Positions 36,168 through 44,640 of a stretch of DNA of 59,240 bases are shown here, piece by piece (the first letter of the stretch is position 1; every line of letters begins with the position of its first letter). A program made the translations under genes and the position numbers. The notes under the pieces are model-generated. The model ran no database searches. It was not told the origin of the DNA and saw nothing but the letters and a program-made list of their open reading frames with translations. Source of the stretch: CAYWMP01 sp964459445 (GTDB lineage Bacteria > Desulfobacterota > DSM-4660 > Desulfatiglandales > HGW-15). The stretch spans positions 1 through 59,240 of the forward strand of contig CAYWMP010000011.1 of assembly GCA_964459445.1 (NCBI GenBank). Reading direction: 5' to 3'.

Positions 36168-36267
36168 NNNNNNNNNNNNNNNNNNNNNNNNNNNNNNNNN
36201 NNNNNNNNNNNNNNNNNNNNNNNNNNNNNNNNNNNNNNNNNNNNNNNNNNNNNNNNNNNNNNNNNNN
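36168..36267. other. Assembly gap (100 N)
   Basis: Exactly 100 N, the conventional placeholder for a gap of unknown size. It ends directly at the lexA ATG. The sequence just before it (CTCTCACAGAGCTCACGGAG, 36131-36150) is a copy of a repeat also flanking the GxxExxY gene, which probably caused the break. Confidence 0.98.
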
Positions 36268-36873
36268 ATGAAACTGACGGAAAAACAAAAGGAATTTCTA
36301 GGATATATCTCGCGATACATCGAAGATTGGGGCCGCGCCCCCAGTTTTGACGAAATCTGTTCGCATTTCCATTTCAATTCTTACAACACGGTCACCACGT
36401 ATCTCAAAATTTTGGAGCGGAAGGGCTACATTCGTCTCCCCAAAAAAAAGAACCAGAAACGCGCCATTGAAGTGATCAGCCCTGTGGAAACGAAGCGATT
36501 CGAGTTTCCCCTCCTGGGAAGAGTCGCGGCCGGAAAACCCATCGAGGCTGTGGAAAATCCGGATGTCATCGAGGTGCCCCCTTCCATGATCGGAGGTGGG
36601 GACCATTTTGTCCTCCAGATTGAAGGGAGCTCCATGGAGGAGGATGGGATACTGGATGGAGATTTCGTTGTGGTCAAAAAACAACCGATGGCCGAGAACG
36701 GGGAAACCGTGGTTGCCCTGATCGATAATGAGGCGACCGTTAAAAGGTATTACAAGAGAGCGGACTATGTGGAGCTCCGCCCCGCCCATCGAGAGATGGA
36801 ACCCATCTTTGTCAAGGAGAGGAGTCTCCGAATTGAGGGAAGGGTGGTGGGGGTGATCAGGCACTACAAATAA
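36268..36873 (+). CDS. lexA: LexA-family SOS repressor / autoprotease
   Basis: 201 aa. N-terminal winged helix (KQKEFLGYISRYIEDWGRAPSFDEI ... VTTYLKILERKGYI), cleavage site A88-G89 in GRVAAGKP, catalytic S122 (GSSMEEDGILDGD) and K159 (ATVKRYYK). It therefore keeps RecA-stimulated self-cleavage. The DNA-contact helix (FNSYNTVTTYLK) differs from E. coli LexA, so its operator will differ. The ATG is the first base after the gap, so the ribosome site is not visible. It heads a cassette with an ImuB-like protein and DnaE2. Confidence 0.92.
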   Translation: MKLTEKQKEFLGYISRYIEDWGRAPSFDEICSHFHFNSYNTVTTYLKILERKGYIRLPKKKNQKRAIEVISPVETKRFEFPLLGRVAAGKPIEAVENPDVIEVPPSMIGGGDHFVLQIEGSSMEEDGILDGDFVVVKKQPMAENGETVVALIDNEATVKRYYKRADYVELRPAHREMEPIFVKERSLRIEGRVVGVIRHYK

Positions 36874-36880
36874 GGCGAAA

Positions 36881-36964
36881 GGCACAGGGCGTAAGGTACA
36901 AGGAAAGAAAGGGGAAAAGAAAATGGGATTATTCCTTTTTGCCTTGCACCTTAAGCCTTGTGCC
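36881..36964. repeat. Imperfect 23-bp inverted repeat between lexA and imuB
   Basis: Left arm 36881-36903 (GGCACAGGGCGTAAGG...) and right arm 36942-36964 match at 20 of 23 positions around a 38-base purine-rich loop. It fills nearly the whole lexA-imuB spacer, where imuA is found in other cassettes. Confidence 0.7.
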
Positions 36965-37041
36965 TTGAGCCGGGTTGATTCTAGTTTTGGCTAAAAGAGG
37001 AACCATACAAGGAATCCAGGAATTTGTTATTTTAGGCAACC

Positions 37042-38205
37042 GTGTACCGTCACATCATACATCTACACATACCGGCGTTTTCGATTGCTGTGGAGCGGGT
37101 TTGTCATCCCGAACTCAGGGATCGGCCTGTGGTCGTGGCCCCGCCCCGCTCAGAACGGGGGCTTATCCTCGCTGCTTCCTTTGAGGCCCGCCGGGAAGGG
37201 GTTTTCAAGGGGATGCCCCTTGGCAAAGCCATGAAATTCTGTCCCGGCCTGACCGTGTTACCCCCCAATCCGGAACTCACGGGAAAGGCCTCCCACATTT
37301 TGACCAAAACGGTGACCCAATATACCCCCCTCTGGGAACCCTTCCGTCCGGGGCATATCTATATGGATGTGACAGGGACGGAGCGCCTCTGGGGAAGGGC
37401 AAAAGACACCGCGAGTCGTCTCAGGCGTGAAATTAAGGACCACCTCCGCCTCACAGGGGCAGTGGGCGTGGCGGGTAACAAGATGGTTTCCGGGATTGCC
37501 TCCATTATACGACCATCCGGGGGAGTGCTGGATGTGGATCACGGTGAGGAGTTCCGTTTTATTGCCCCCCTGAAGGTGGACGTCTTGCCCGGCATTGGTC
37601 ATGTGCGGAAACGAATGCTTCTGGAAGAGCTCAATATCACCTGGGTGCGGGAAGTCGCAGCGATGGACATGGGCAGCCTGAGACTCGTGTTCGGCCGGCA
37701 GGCCTATGTTATCCATCAGCGATCCCTCGGCATTGATCCCACTCCGGTTTACCCTCCTCGCAGGTCGCCCACGGTTGCCGAGGAGACGACCCTTTCCCAG
37801 GACGAAAACGATGACGAGAAACTGCTGGGCATCCTTTACGGCCTGGTGGAAAGGTGCTCCCATCGTCTACGGAACCGATCATTGCTTACCCGAAAGGCAG
37901 GCCTGTTGCTTCGGTATACGGACCAGGAAGAGGTCATACGCCGAATCAGCCTGCCCCAAGCGAGTTTCTGGGACTTCGACCTCTTTGAACCACTCGAAAA
38001 GGCGTTTATCAAGGCCTGCCAACGCAGGGTGCGGATTCGGTTCCTGAAGGTATGGTTCCAGGATCTTTCCCCGCCTGATCCCCAACTCTCTCTCTTTCCG
38101 GCGATGACGGCGAATCCCGAAAAAAAGGTTTGGGTCACCCAGGCCCTGGATCGCATCCGGGGACACTATGGAGATGAAGTGATCAAATATGGTCGAGCAG
38201 CGTGA
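37042..38205 (+). CDS. imuB: Catalytically inactive Y-family polymerase homologue (ImuB-like)
   Basis: 387 aa aligned over the Y-family core. Compared with E. coli DinB, metal ligand D8 is H9 here (IIHLHIPAF for IIHVDMDCF) and D103-E104 are G104-H105 (EPFRPGHIYMDVT for EPLSLDEAYLDVT). All three catalytic carboxylates are gone, as in ImuB. Near the C-terminus QLSLF (348-352) is a canonical beta-clamp-binding pentapeptide. ImuB acts as a scaffold bringing DnaE2 to the clamp during SOS mutagenesis. Starts at GTG 37042 with weak ribosome site; shorter than classical ImuB (about 500 aa). Annotation pipelines may call it active DNA polymerase IV; the residues argue against that. Confidence 0.85.
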   Translation: MYRHIIHLHIPAFSIAVERVCHPELRDRPVVVAPPRSERGLILAASFEARREGVFKGMPLGKAMKFCPGLTVLPPNPELTGKASHILTKTVTQYTPLWEPFRPGHIYMDVTGTERLWGRAKDTASRLRREIKDHLRLTGAVGVAGNKMVSGIASIIRPSGGVLDVDHGEEFRFIAPLKVDVLPGIGHVRKRMLLEELNITWVREVAAMDMGSLRLVFGRQAYVIHQRSLGIDPTPVYPPRRSPTVAEETTLSQDENDDEKLLGILYGLVERCSHRLRNRSLLTRKAGLLLRYTDQEEVIRRISLPQASFWDFDLFEPLEKAFIKACQRRVRIRFLKVWFQDLSPPDPQLSLFPAMTANPEKKVWVTQALDRIRGHYGDEVIKYGRAA

Positions 38206-38220
38206 TGTCCTGCTCTCATC

Positions 38221-38249
38221 TCTCACAGAGCCCACGGAGGGCACAGAGA
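38221..38249. repeat. Left flanking repeat of the GxxExxY insertion
   Basis: TCTCACAGAGCCCACGGAGG followed by GCACAGAGA. Its inverse complement occurs at 38754-38780 beyond the gene, and a direct copy lies at 36132-36150 before the assembly gap. Confidence 0.7.
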
Positions 38250-38325
38250 AAGATATTTTTTTGTTTGTCAGGAGATGCTGACAAACAAAAACTACCTGTC
38301 CCGAAAGCTTACGGGGGGAAATGAT

Positions 38326-38700
38326 ATGATGAACGTTAATGCTCTCACAGGTCAGATAATTGGAGCGGCTATCGAGGTTCACAAAACCCTTGGACCTGGT
38401 CTTTTGGAATCAGCTTATGAGGAATGTCTTTGTCGCGAATTCGATTTGCAGGAAATCCAGTACAAGAGGCAACAAGTGGTTCCAATTGAGTACAAAGGAG
38501 TCAAATTGGATTGTGGTTACCGGATCGATGTGTTGGTAAAGGATCTTGTAATCCTTGAATTGAAATCCGTAGAGTGCCTAGAGCCAATTCATGAAGCGCA
38601 ATTGTTGACTTATCTAAAACTGACTGGTCTTAAAGTTGGTCTTTTGATCAATTTCAATGCGCCCGTCCTGAAGGAAGGGATCAAACGCATGGTCCTGTAA
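38326..38700 (+). CDS. GxxExxY family protein
   Basis: 124 aa. Signature IIGAAIEVHKTLGPGLLESA then YEECL gives the G-x-x-E-x-x-Y motif. DCGYRIDVLVKD ... LVILELKSVE has the D ... E-x-K layout of PD-(D/E)xK-type nucleases, and the family has been linked to that fold. The frame extends to ATG 38275, but that codon touches its own AGGAG. ATG 38326 has GGGGGG seven bases upstream and starts the usual N-terminus. It interrupts an imuB-dnaE2 gene pair and is bordered by inverted repeats, suggesting it arrived as a mobile unit. Function unknown. Confidence 0.82.
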   Translation: MMNVNALTGQIIGAAIEVHKTLGPGLLESAYEECLCREFDLQEIQYKRQQVVPIEYKGVKLDCGYRIDVLVKDLVILELKSVECLEPIHEAQLLTYLKLTGLKVGLLINFNAPVLKEGIKRMVL

Positions 38701-38717
38701 GTCAGAAGACAGGGTTA

Positions 38718-38751
38718 TTTTGGCCTATCGGTATCTCCCGATAGGCCAAAA
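38718..38751. terminator. Perfect 14-bp hairpin after the GxxExxY gene
   Basis: TTTTGGCCTATCGG (38718-38731), loop TATCTC, CCGATAGGCCAAAA (38738-38751). The A/T ends of the stem give a bidirectional-terminator look, although no further T run follows on the plus strand. It could attenuate read-through into dnaE2. Confidence 0.6.
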
Positions 38752-38753
38752 AC

Positions 38754-38780
38754 CTCTGTGCCCTCCGTGCCTCTGTGGTG
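38754..38780. repeat. Right flanking repeat of the GxxExxY insertion
   Basis: CTCTGTGCCCTCCGTGCCTC then TGTGGTG, the inverted counterpart of the repeat at 38221-38249. Together they bracket the GxxExxY gene. Confidence 0.7.
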
Positions 38781-38791
38781 TAACCAATGTC

Positions 38792-41700
38792 ATGAAGCAT
38801 TTTGTTCATCTAAATGTCCATTCCCATTATTCCCGCGGGTGGGGAATGGGGACGCTTGAAGAGCTCTGCCGGTCTGCCAGGTTGCAGGGCATGGACCGAT
38901 TCGCCCTGACCGACACTAATGGGCTCTATGGATTGGTCTTTTTTTTAGAGGCGGCCAAAGAGGCGGGTATTCGGCCCATTGTGGGAAATGAGATCACGGC
39001 CGATGGCCGCAGGGCGGTCCTGCTGGTTCGAAATCGTGAAGGGTATGCCAATCTCTGTCGGATTATCTCAGCCCGGCACTGCCATCAGGATTTCGATCTC
39101 ATCAAAACCCTGAGAGAGAAGCGAGAGGGACTCATCGTCTTTTCCGATGACGCCAGAGTCCTCAAGGCGCTTAAGCGGGACTCGACAGAGGATCTCTATG
39201 TGGAGATGTCTCCGGGGCACAACATGGCCGGCTGCTACGCCTTTTCCCGCAAAAGCGGTATTCCCCCCCTTGCCACCAACCGCGTTTATCTGATCAACAA
39301 GGACCAGTTTTCCTTTCACCGGATTCTTCGCGCCGTGGACCTCAATAGCAAGCTTTCGCGCCTGAACGGTGGGGATGCCTGCCTGGAGCACAATTTTCTG
39401 AATGCCCCCCAATCCATGGTCGATCAATTTCCCCATGCCCCATTGGCGGTGCGCAACACCATCAAGGTGGCGGAGCGGTGTCTGAGCGATTGGGATTTTG
39501 CCGGTGTCATATTCCCCCGTTTCGAGCAAATGGATGACAGGGCGGCCTATGAAAAGCTTTATCGGGCTACCATGGTGGGATGCAAGTGGCGGTACGGCAC
39601 CATTACCCACGCGGTCAAGGCCCGGGTGGAACACGAGATGAAGATCATCAGGGAGAAGAACTTCGCCCACTATTTTTTGGTGGTGGCCGATATCACCAAA
39701 ATGACCCGCAGATCATGCGGCCGAGGCAGTGCGGCGGCGTCCATCGTGTCCTATGCCCTGGGAATCACCCATGTGGATCCCATAAAACACAATCTTTTTT
39801 TTGAGCGATTTTTAAATCTGGGACGCATGGATCCCCCGGATATTGATGTGGATTTTGCCTGGGATGAGCGGGAGCAGATCATTGACTATGTCTTTGCCAA
39901 ATACGGAAATCGCAAGGCCGCTATGGTCGCAAACCATAACACCTTTGGCGCAAGGTCAGCCATCCGTGAGGTGGCAAAGGTCTTTGGATTGACAGACGCA
40001 GAAATCGGTCATGTAACGGAACGCATCGGGTTTGGCTGGCGGCTCAAGGGCATCTGGAAGCAAATAGAAAACCATCCCAAGATGAGAGGGATCGAGTTAA
40101 AAAAACCCTGGGATGAAATCATAAATGCTGCAGCCCAGCTTGAAAAACACCTCAATCACCTCTCCGTCCACTGTGGGGGGCTGGTGGTTGTGCCCGATGA
40201 AGTGCGACGATACTGCCCGGTGGAGATTTCCGCAAACGGCATGCAGGTGCTTCAATGGGAAAAAGACTCGGTGGAGGACTCAGGGCTCGTCAAAATAGAC
40301 ATTTTGGGCAATCGCAGCCTGGCCGTTATCCGCGATGCCCTTGCCCTGGTCGAGAAGAATTATGGACGACGGATTGATTACGCAACCTGGAATCCCATCC
40401 ATGACCCCAAGACTGTAGAGGTCTTCTATTGCGGCAATACCTTTGGCGTGTTTTACTTTGAGAGTCCGGCCACGAGGCAGGTCCTAAAAAAGGTCCAATC
40501 CGGATTGACGTTTGAGGAGTACCTCCGGCGGGATCACTTTCATCTTAATGTGGTGGTGACCTCCATCATCAGGCCGGCCTCGAACAGGAGCATCAGCACC
40601 TGGGTGTCCAGGCTGCACGGCGAGCCCTGGGAAGCGGCCCATCCCAATTTGAAACCGGCCCTGGAAGAGACCTTGGGCGTCATGGTTTTTCAGGAACAGA
40701 TGAGTCAGGCGGCCATACACCTCGCCGGGTTTGATCCTGCGGAGGCCGATGCCCTTCGCAAGGTGGTCAACAAGAAACACAAACACAAGAAACTTCGCGA
40801 TTTCCATTCCCTATTCGTCAAGGGGGCCGGTGAAAGGGGCGTCACCCCGAAAGTGATCGAGGACGTCTGGCAAATGATCATGGGGTTTGACGGTTACAGC
40901 TTCTGCAAACCCCACTCGGCCAGTTACACGCTGGTGGCCTACAAATCCGCCTATCTCAGGACCCATTATCCGGCCGAGTTTATGGCATCGGTTATTTCCA
41001 ACAGCGGCGGGTACTATTCCACATTCGGTTATCTGTCGGAATCCAGGCGGATGGGACTCGTGATCCTGCCGCCGGACATCAACCGAAGCGAAATCAAATA
41101 CACGGGAAAGGATAAGGAGATTCGGATCGGTCTTATGCAGTTAAGGGATGTGTCCCGGGAGGCCCGGGAGACCATAGTCCATGAGCGCACCAAGAACGGC
41201 CCGTTCACATCCCTTGGAGATTTTCTGGATCGAACGGGGCCTTCGGTGCATCTTCAGGATGTCAGGGTCCTGGTCAAGGCGGGCTGTTTCGACAGTATCG
41301 CCTATCGCTCAACCCGCCCTTCCCTTATGTGGGAGGCCCTTCGGTTTTTTGGGAAAGACACCGCCTCTGTGCGTGCCCATCTCCCCCAACAGCTCAGTTT
41401 ACAGCATGCCTCATTTTTGCCCTCCCTTGTCCACGATAAGCCTTCGACTCGAGGACGTCGAGGGGGCCCTAGTCGAGCCGGTGGCAGGGGCAGGAAAAAA
41501 GAGAGGCCCTCCAGTGCCCCATACTCAAGGAAAACCATGCTGAAGCACGAAGTCGAGACCTTGGGATTTTTTCTTTCGATCCATCCCCTTGATCGCTATC
41601 CCAGTGTTTTGAAAGGCATTGATTATGTGAAGGCCCGGGATCTTCCCTCTTGGGTCGGGAAAAAGGTGACCACCATCGGTTGGATAATCACGAGCAAGAC

Positions 41701-41947
41701 GGTGCATACCCAGAAGGGCGATACCATGAAGTTCGTGTCCTTTGAGGACACCACCGCCATGTATGAAACGGTCCTTTTCCCCAAGATATATAACAGGTAC
41801 TGCCACATGCTGAGCACGATGCGTCCCTATATCCTGAAGGGGAGGGTGGAGGAGGAATTCAGTGCCATCACCCTGAACGTGCACTGGATCGGATTTTTGG
41901 ACAGGTATCGCCAAAAACCCTCACACCGCTCAGGAAGAACAGCATAA
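38792..41947 (+). CDS. dnaE2: Error-prone DNA polymerase III alpha subunit (DnaE2/ImuC type)
   Basis: 1051 aa. An N-terminal PHP domain (HLNVHSHYSRGWGMG) is followed by the C-family polymerase palm with SCGRGSAAASIVSYALG and the catalytic aspartates in PDIDVDF (349-355: D350, D352). The finger and clamp regions include YSFCKPHSASYTLVAYKSAY, then a helix-hairpin-helix region and a C-terminal OB fold (GKKVTTIGWIITSKTV). The frame extends to 38720, through the flanking repeat, but ATG 38792 gives the normal start. No clear Shine-Dalgarno; it may depend on coupling or read-through past the hairpin. Length and cassette support DnaE2 rather than the replicative DnaE. Confidence 0.88.
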   Translation: MKHFVHLNVHSHYSRGWGMGTLEELCRSARLQGMDRFALTDTNGLYGLVFFLEAAKEAGIRPIVGNEITADGRRAVLLVRNREGYANLCRIISARHCHQDFDLIKTLREKREGLIVFSDDARVLKALKRDSTEDLYVEMSPGHNMAGCYAFSRKSGIPPLATNRVYLINKDQFSFHRILRAVDLNSKLSRLNGGDACLEHNFLNAPQSMVDQFPHAPLAVRNTIKVAERCLSDWDFAGVIFPRFEQMDDRAAYEKLYRATMVGCKWRYGTITHAVKARVEHEMKIIREKNFAHYFLVVADITKMTRRSCGRGSAAASIVSYALGITHVDPIKHNLFFERFLNLGRMDPPDIDVDFAWDEREQIIDYVFAKYGNRKAAMVANHNTFGARSAIREVAKVFGLTDAEIGHVTERIGFGWRLKGIWKQIENHPKMRGIELKKPWDEIINAAAQLEKHLNHLSVHCGGLVVVPDEVRRYCPVEISANGMQVLQWEKDSVEDSGLVKIDILGNRSLAVIRDALALVEKNYGRRIDYATWNPIHDPKTVEVFYCGNTFGVFYFESPATRQVLKKVQSGLTFEEYLRRDHFHLNVVVTSIIRPASNRSISTWVSRLHGEPWEAAHPNLKPALEETLGVMVFQEQMSQAAIHLAGFDPAEADALRKVVNKKHKHKKLRDFHSLFVKGAGERGVTPKVIEDVWQMIMGFDGYSFCKPHSASYTLVAYKSAYLRTHYPAEFMASVISNSGGYYSTFGYLSESRRMGLVILPPDINRSEIKYTGKDKEIRIGLMQLRDVSREARETIVHERTKNGPFTSLGDFLDRTGPSVHLQDVRVLVKAGCFDSIAYRSTRPSLMWEALRFFGKDTASVRAHLPQQLSLQHASFLPSLVHDKPSTRGRRGGPSRAGGRGRKKERPSSAPYSRKTMLKHEVETLGFFLSIHPLDRYPSVLKGIDYVKARDLPSWVGKKVTTIGWIITSKTVHTQKGDTMKFVSFEDTTAMYETVLFPKIYNRYCHMLSTMRPYILKGRVEEEFSAITLNVHWIGFLDRYRQKPSHRSGRTA

Positions 41948-42037
41948 TCCGCTTCGCCTATATCCCTGTGAACGAGGTCATGGATCCGGGAAGTGAAAGA
42001 TGAAATGATTCATGACCGCACTGGGATTTCTTTTTAT

Positions 42038-44389
42038 TTAGGCTAAATAATCCAACTGGAATTTGCAGTATTCTGCGTCGGTCAAAGGATATGGGGTAAC
42101 ACATTGCGGGCATTTACTGTCTATTGGACAGCTTGAGCAACCGCGTTCTTCCGTTTTCTTCCGCACAAACGCCAAAATTCGCTCATGAAATACTTCATGG
42201 GGGATCTTTTCCTTTACTGAGCCAATGGACGCAAAATGCAAGCATGGATGTAATCCCTGATGCTTGTCGCTGTAAATGTGAGTAAGCCAGGCCGCCGGAC
42301 AGGAGCGGTCAAACCAGCGGAACCATCGACAGGATTCAAAAAGGTCAAAATGAAGTAATTCGGCCTGTTCAAAGGATAAGGTCAGTTTGTGAGCAGACTT
42401 ATAGTCCCGTACGAATCGAACCAGGCACTCAAAATCTTCATCATCGCTTATGGTCACGAAAACGCGGCGCCCATCATCCGGTACATTAAACTCCGCCAAA
42501 TATTTATAAGGAATATAGTAAGGCGTGCTTTGGTCCGCCTCTTCAATACCCCTGATTCTTGTCAGGGAGCGATCCAGATTCGGCATTCTATATAATCGTC
42601 CGTTCTTCAGGGGCACACGAGCAAAAAGATCGACTAGAGCTTCTTCGGAAAAAGAAGCATCTTCCTGGCAAAAAATGGTGGTAGACAGCCCGGCATATTG
42701 GGGCAGAAAATGCAATTTGAAATCTTGGTCCAGTGAATCGGTTGCCAATTGCAATGCAAAGGGTTTGTAACGCGGGCCGTTGTGGGATTGATGACGGCAT
42801 TTAAAGTCATAATTCCACCCCCTCAACAAAACCCCGAAACGATTCCGATCCCGCTGAAATACCATGGCATTCTTTAAGGGGGCCAATGATCGGGTTGGAA
42901 TAGGGGCATTTGTGTGGCGATGCCCGTATTTGCCCATGTAGCCTGTGGGAAAGCGATTCCACTCATAACCAAGCCCCTTGGCCTTTTTCGCCAATGCCGT
43001 GCCCTCCAGCACATTAAGAAAATTATGATAGTAGAGGTCAACATCCAAATCCTTTACAAACTGTAACGTCTGCCGGGCATCTTCCATGGTCTCGGTGGGC
43101 AGGCCCACAATTATACTCACCGTAGTATACAACCCCTCTTCCTTACTCCACTTCACCGCCTTTTGAACGCGCCGGAGAAAACGGCTTTCTCCCTTAACTC
43201 CGCTGGCCGGGTGGTTGCGGTGGGCTGACACTTTGCCGACTTGCTTTAAGACCTGCGGTACCGCCGACTCGAGCCCGAAGTTTATCTTTTTTGCTCCGGA
43301 CTTTTTGAGCAGTTTCACTAACGCCTCATCGACATAGTCGGCTCGGGTGTCAATCCACAGTTTTACCGGCGGTTCAAAATGCTTATCGATCAGGCGCTCG
43401 CATAAGTCCTGGATGCGCTTGCGCGAGAGGGTCAACGCTTCGTCAAATATCATAATATAGACTTCTTCTTTATCAGGGTGAAATTTGAGCACTTTTCCAT
43501 GAATCCATTCAATCTCGGCCATCACGCGATCAACCGAATGAAAATGGACCCTGTGTTCGTTCAGCGCGCTGAATTGGCAGTAAACACATTTGAACGGACA
43601 TCCGCGTGAAGTGAAGATACTCACCACCGTCTTGTCGCGGAAGTAGTCTTCAGGAATAATGCCTTCCAAATAGGGGGAAGGATAGATATCCAATGCATTT
43701 TGGGCGTTCCGGCCTTTGTGATTATCCCTTAGGATTGTACTACCCGGAGGCGTGCTAAGGATTCGGCCAGTGGAGGGGTTGCGAAAGCTGATCCCAGGGA
43801 TGCCTGCCAGCAATTTCTCCGACAAGAAGGTATTGGAGGTCAAAAGGTGTGTCAGAGGCTTTTCGCCTTCACCGGCAATACAAAAATCAACCACCCCCTG
43901 ATACTTGGAAGCAATCTGTTCCGGCTTATAACGAATCTCAGGACCTCCCCAGATGATCGGCATTTCAGGATGAGCACTCTTAATCGCCTTTGAGAGCGCG
44001 ATTGTCTCTGGCAGGTTGGATCCATACACCGTGAATCCGACGCTTCGAGGCTTCATCCTTGCGATGTATTCCAACATCTGGCCGAATACCGGGTCATTGT
44101 CATACCTTCCAAAATAGAAGGCGGTATTAAGCCCCTGTTTTTGCAAATAGCCGGCGAGGTAGGCAACTCCGATGTTGATGTCAAACCGGTGTGGCGGGGG
44201 ATTCCCTGAATAGGGGCAAAAGAAAAACATGATATCGGTTTTTCGCACAGGTGAGTTCATTTGATCATATTCGGCTGAGCTCGACATAGGAACAAATCCC
44301 GTTTCCAGTGGCGGCACCTCCAAAAGCACACCGATCGAGGTACTGACATCATTAGTAAACCAAATTACATTGTACTTGCTGATACACAA
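42038..44389 (-). CDS. B12-binding-domain radical SAM protein with C-terminal cysteine cluster
   Basis: 783 aa. An N-terminal Rossmann-like B12-binding domain (about 50-190: VAYLAGYLQKQGL, VGFTVYGSN, IIWGGPE) lacks a visible D-x-H-x-x-G, so any cobalamin would bind base-off without that histidine. The radical SAM core has the 4Fe-4S triad C264, C268, C271 (CPFKCVYC). The C-terminus holds CSSCPIDSKCPQC and a later YC, suggesting an auxiliary cluster. Product unknown; such proteins methylate or rearrange lipids, peptides or cofactors. The frame opens with TTG at 44389 without a ribosome site; internal ATGs (residues 35, 44) are equally possible. No obvious precursor peptide lies beside it. Confidence 0.78.
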   Translation of the reverse strand: MCISKYNVIWFTNDVSTSIGVLLEVPPLETGFVPMSSSAEYDQMNSPVRKTDIMFFFCPYSGNPPPHRFDINIGVAYLAGYLQKQGLNTAFYFGRYDNDPVFGQMLEYIARMKPRSVGFTVYGSNLPETIALSKAIKSAHPEMPIIWGGPEIRYKPEQIASKYQGVVDFCIAGEGEKPLTHLLTSNTFLSEKLLAGIPGISFRNPSTGRILSTPPGSTILRDNHKGRNAQNALDIYPSPYLEGIIPEDYFRDKTVVSIFTSRGCPFKCVYCQFSALNEHRVHFHSVDRVMAEIEWIHGKVLKFHPDKEEVYIMIFDEALTLSRKRIQDLCERLIDKHFEPPVKLWIDTRADYVDEALVKLLKKSGAKKINFGLESAVPQVLKQVGKVSAHRNHPASGVKGESRFLRRVQKAVKWSKEEGLYTTVSIIVGLPTETMEDARQTLQFVKDLDVDLYYHNFLNVLEGTALAKKAKGLGYEWNRFPTGYMGKYGHRHTNAPIPTRSLAPLKNAMVFQRDRNRFGVLLRGWNYDFKCRHQSHNGPRYKPFALQLATDSLDQDFKLHFLPQYAGLSTTIFCQEDASFSEEALVDLFARVPLKNGRLYRMPNLDRSLTRIRGIEEADQSTPYYIPYKYLAEFNVPDDGRRVFVTISDDEDFECLVRFVRDYKSAHKLTLSFEQAELLHFDLFESCRWFRWFDRSCPAAWLTHIYSDKHQGLHPCLHFASIGSVKEKIPHEVFHERILAFVRKKTEERGCSSCPIDSKCPQCVTPYPLTDAEYCKFQLDYLA

Positions 44390-44446
44390 AAAGTAACCAT
44401 CAGGGTTTTTCCCGCAATAAGGCTTTCCGTGTGTTGGATCAAAGGA

Positions 44447-44640
44447 TTATTGTCTGGTTTTTTCTCCGAAAATGATAACGGCGTCGTCTACCTGGAACCG
44501 TTCCAGAATGTCGGGTAATTTGGTGTGGACCACCGGATCATCCTCTCTGATTCCTGCGCCGATTCAATCCCGTCGCTTGAAGAGATCGAAAAAAATGAAA
44601 GTCGCCTTAGATACCCATGTACCGGCGCGTGATAACTCAC
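44447..44640 (-). pseudogene. Possible remnant of an unidentified gene after the lyase gene
   Basis: One minus-strand frame reads YGELSRAGTWVSKATFIFF then DLFKRRD, a TGA (44566-44564), then IGAGIREDDPVVHTKLPD and on to FGEKTRQ and a TAA at 44447. The composition looks protein-like on both sides of the stop, but I do not recognise the family and there is no start. It may be chance. Confidence 0.25.

Noticed and set aside
37042..38205. Active DNA polymerase IV
   Set aside because: The three catalytic carboxylates are replaced by H9, G104 and H105.
33368..44389. RiPP biosynthetic cluster (SagB-like plus radical SAM)
   Set aside because: The two genes are 7 kb apart with unrelated SOS genes between them, and no precursor peptide, YcaO or exporter is visible.
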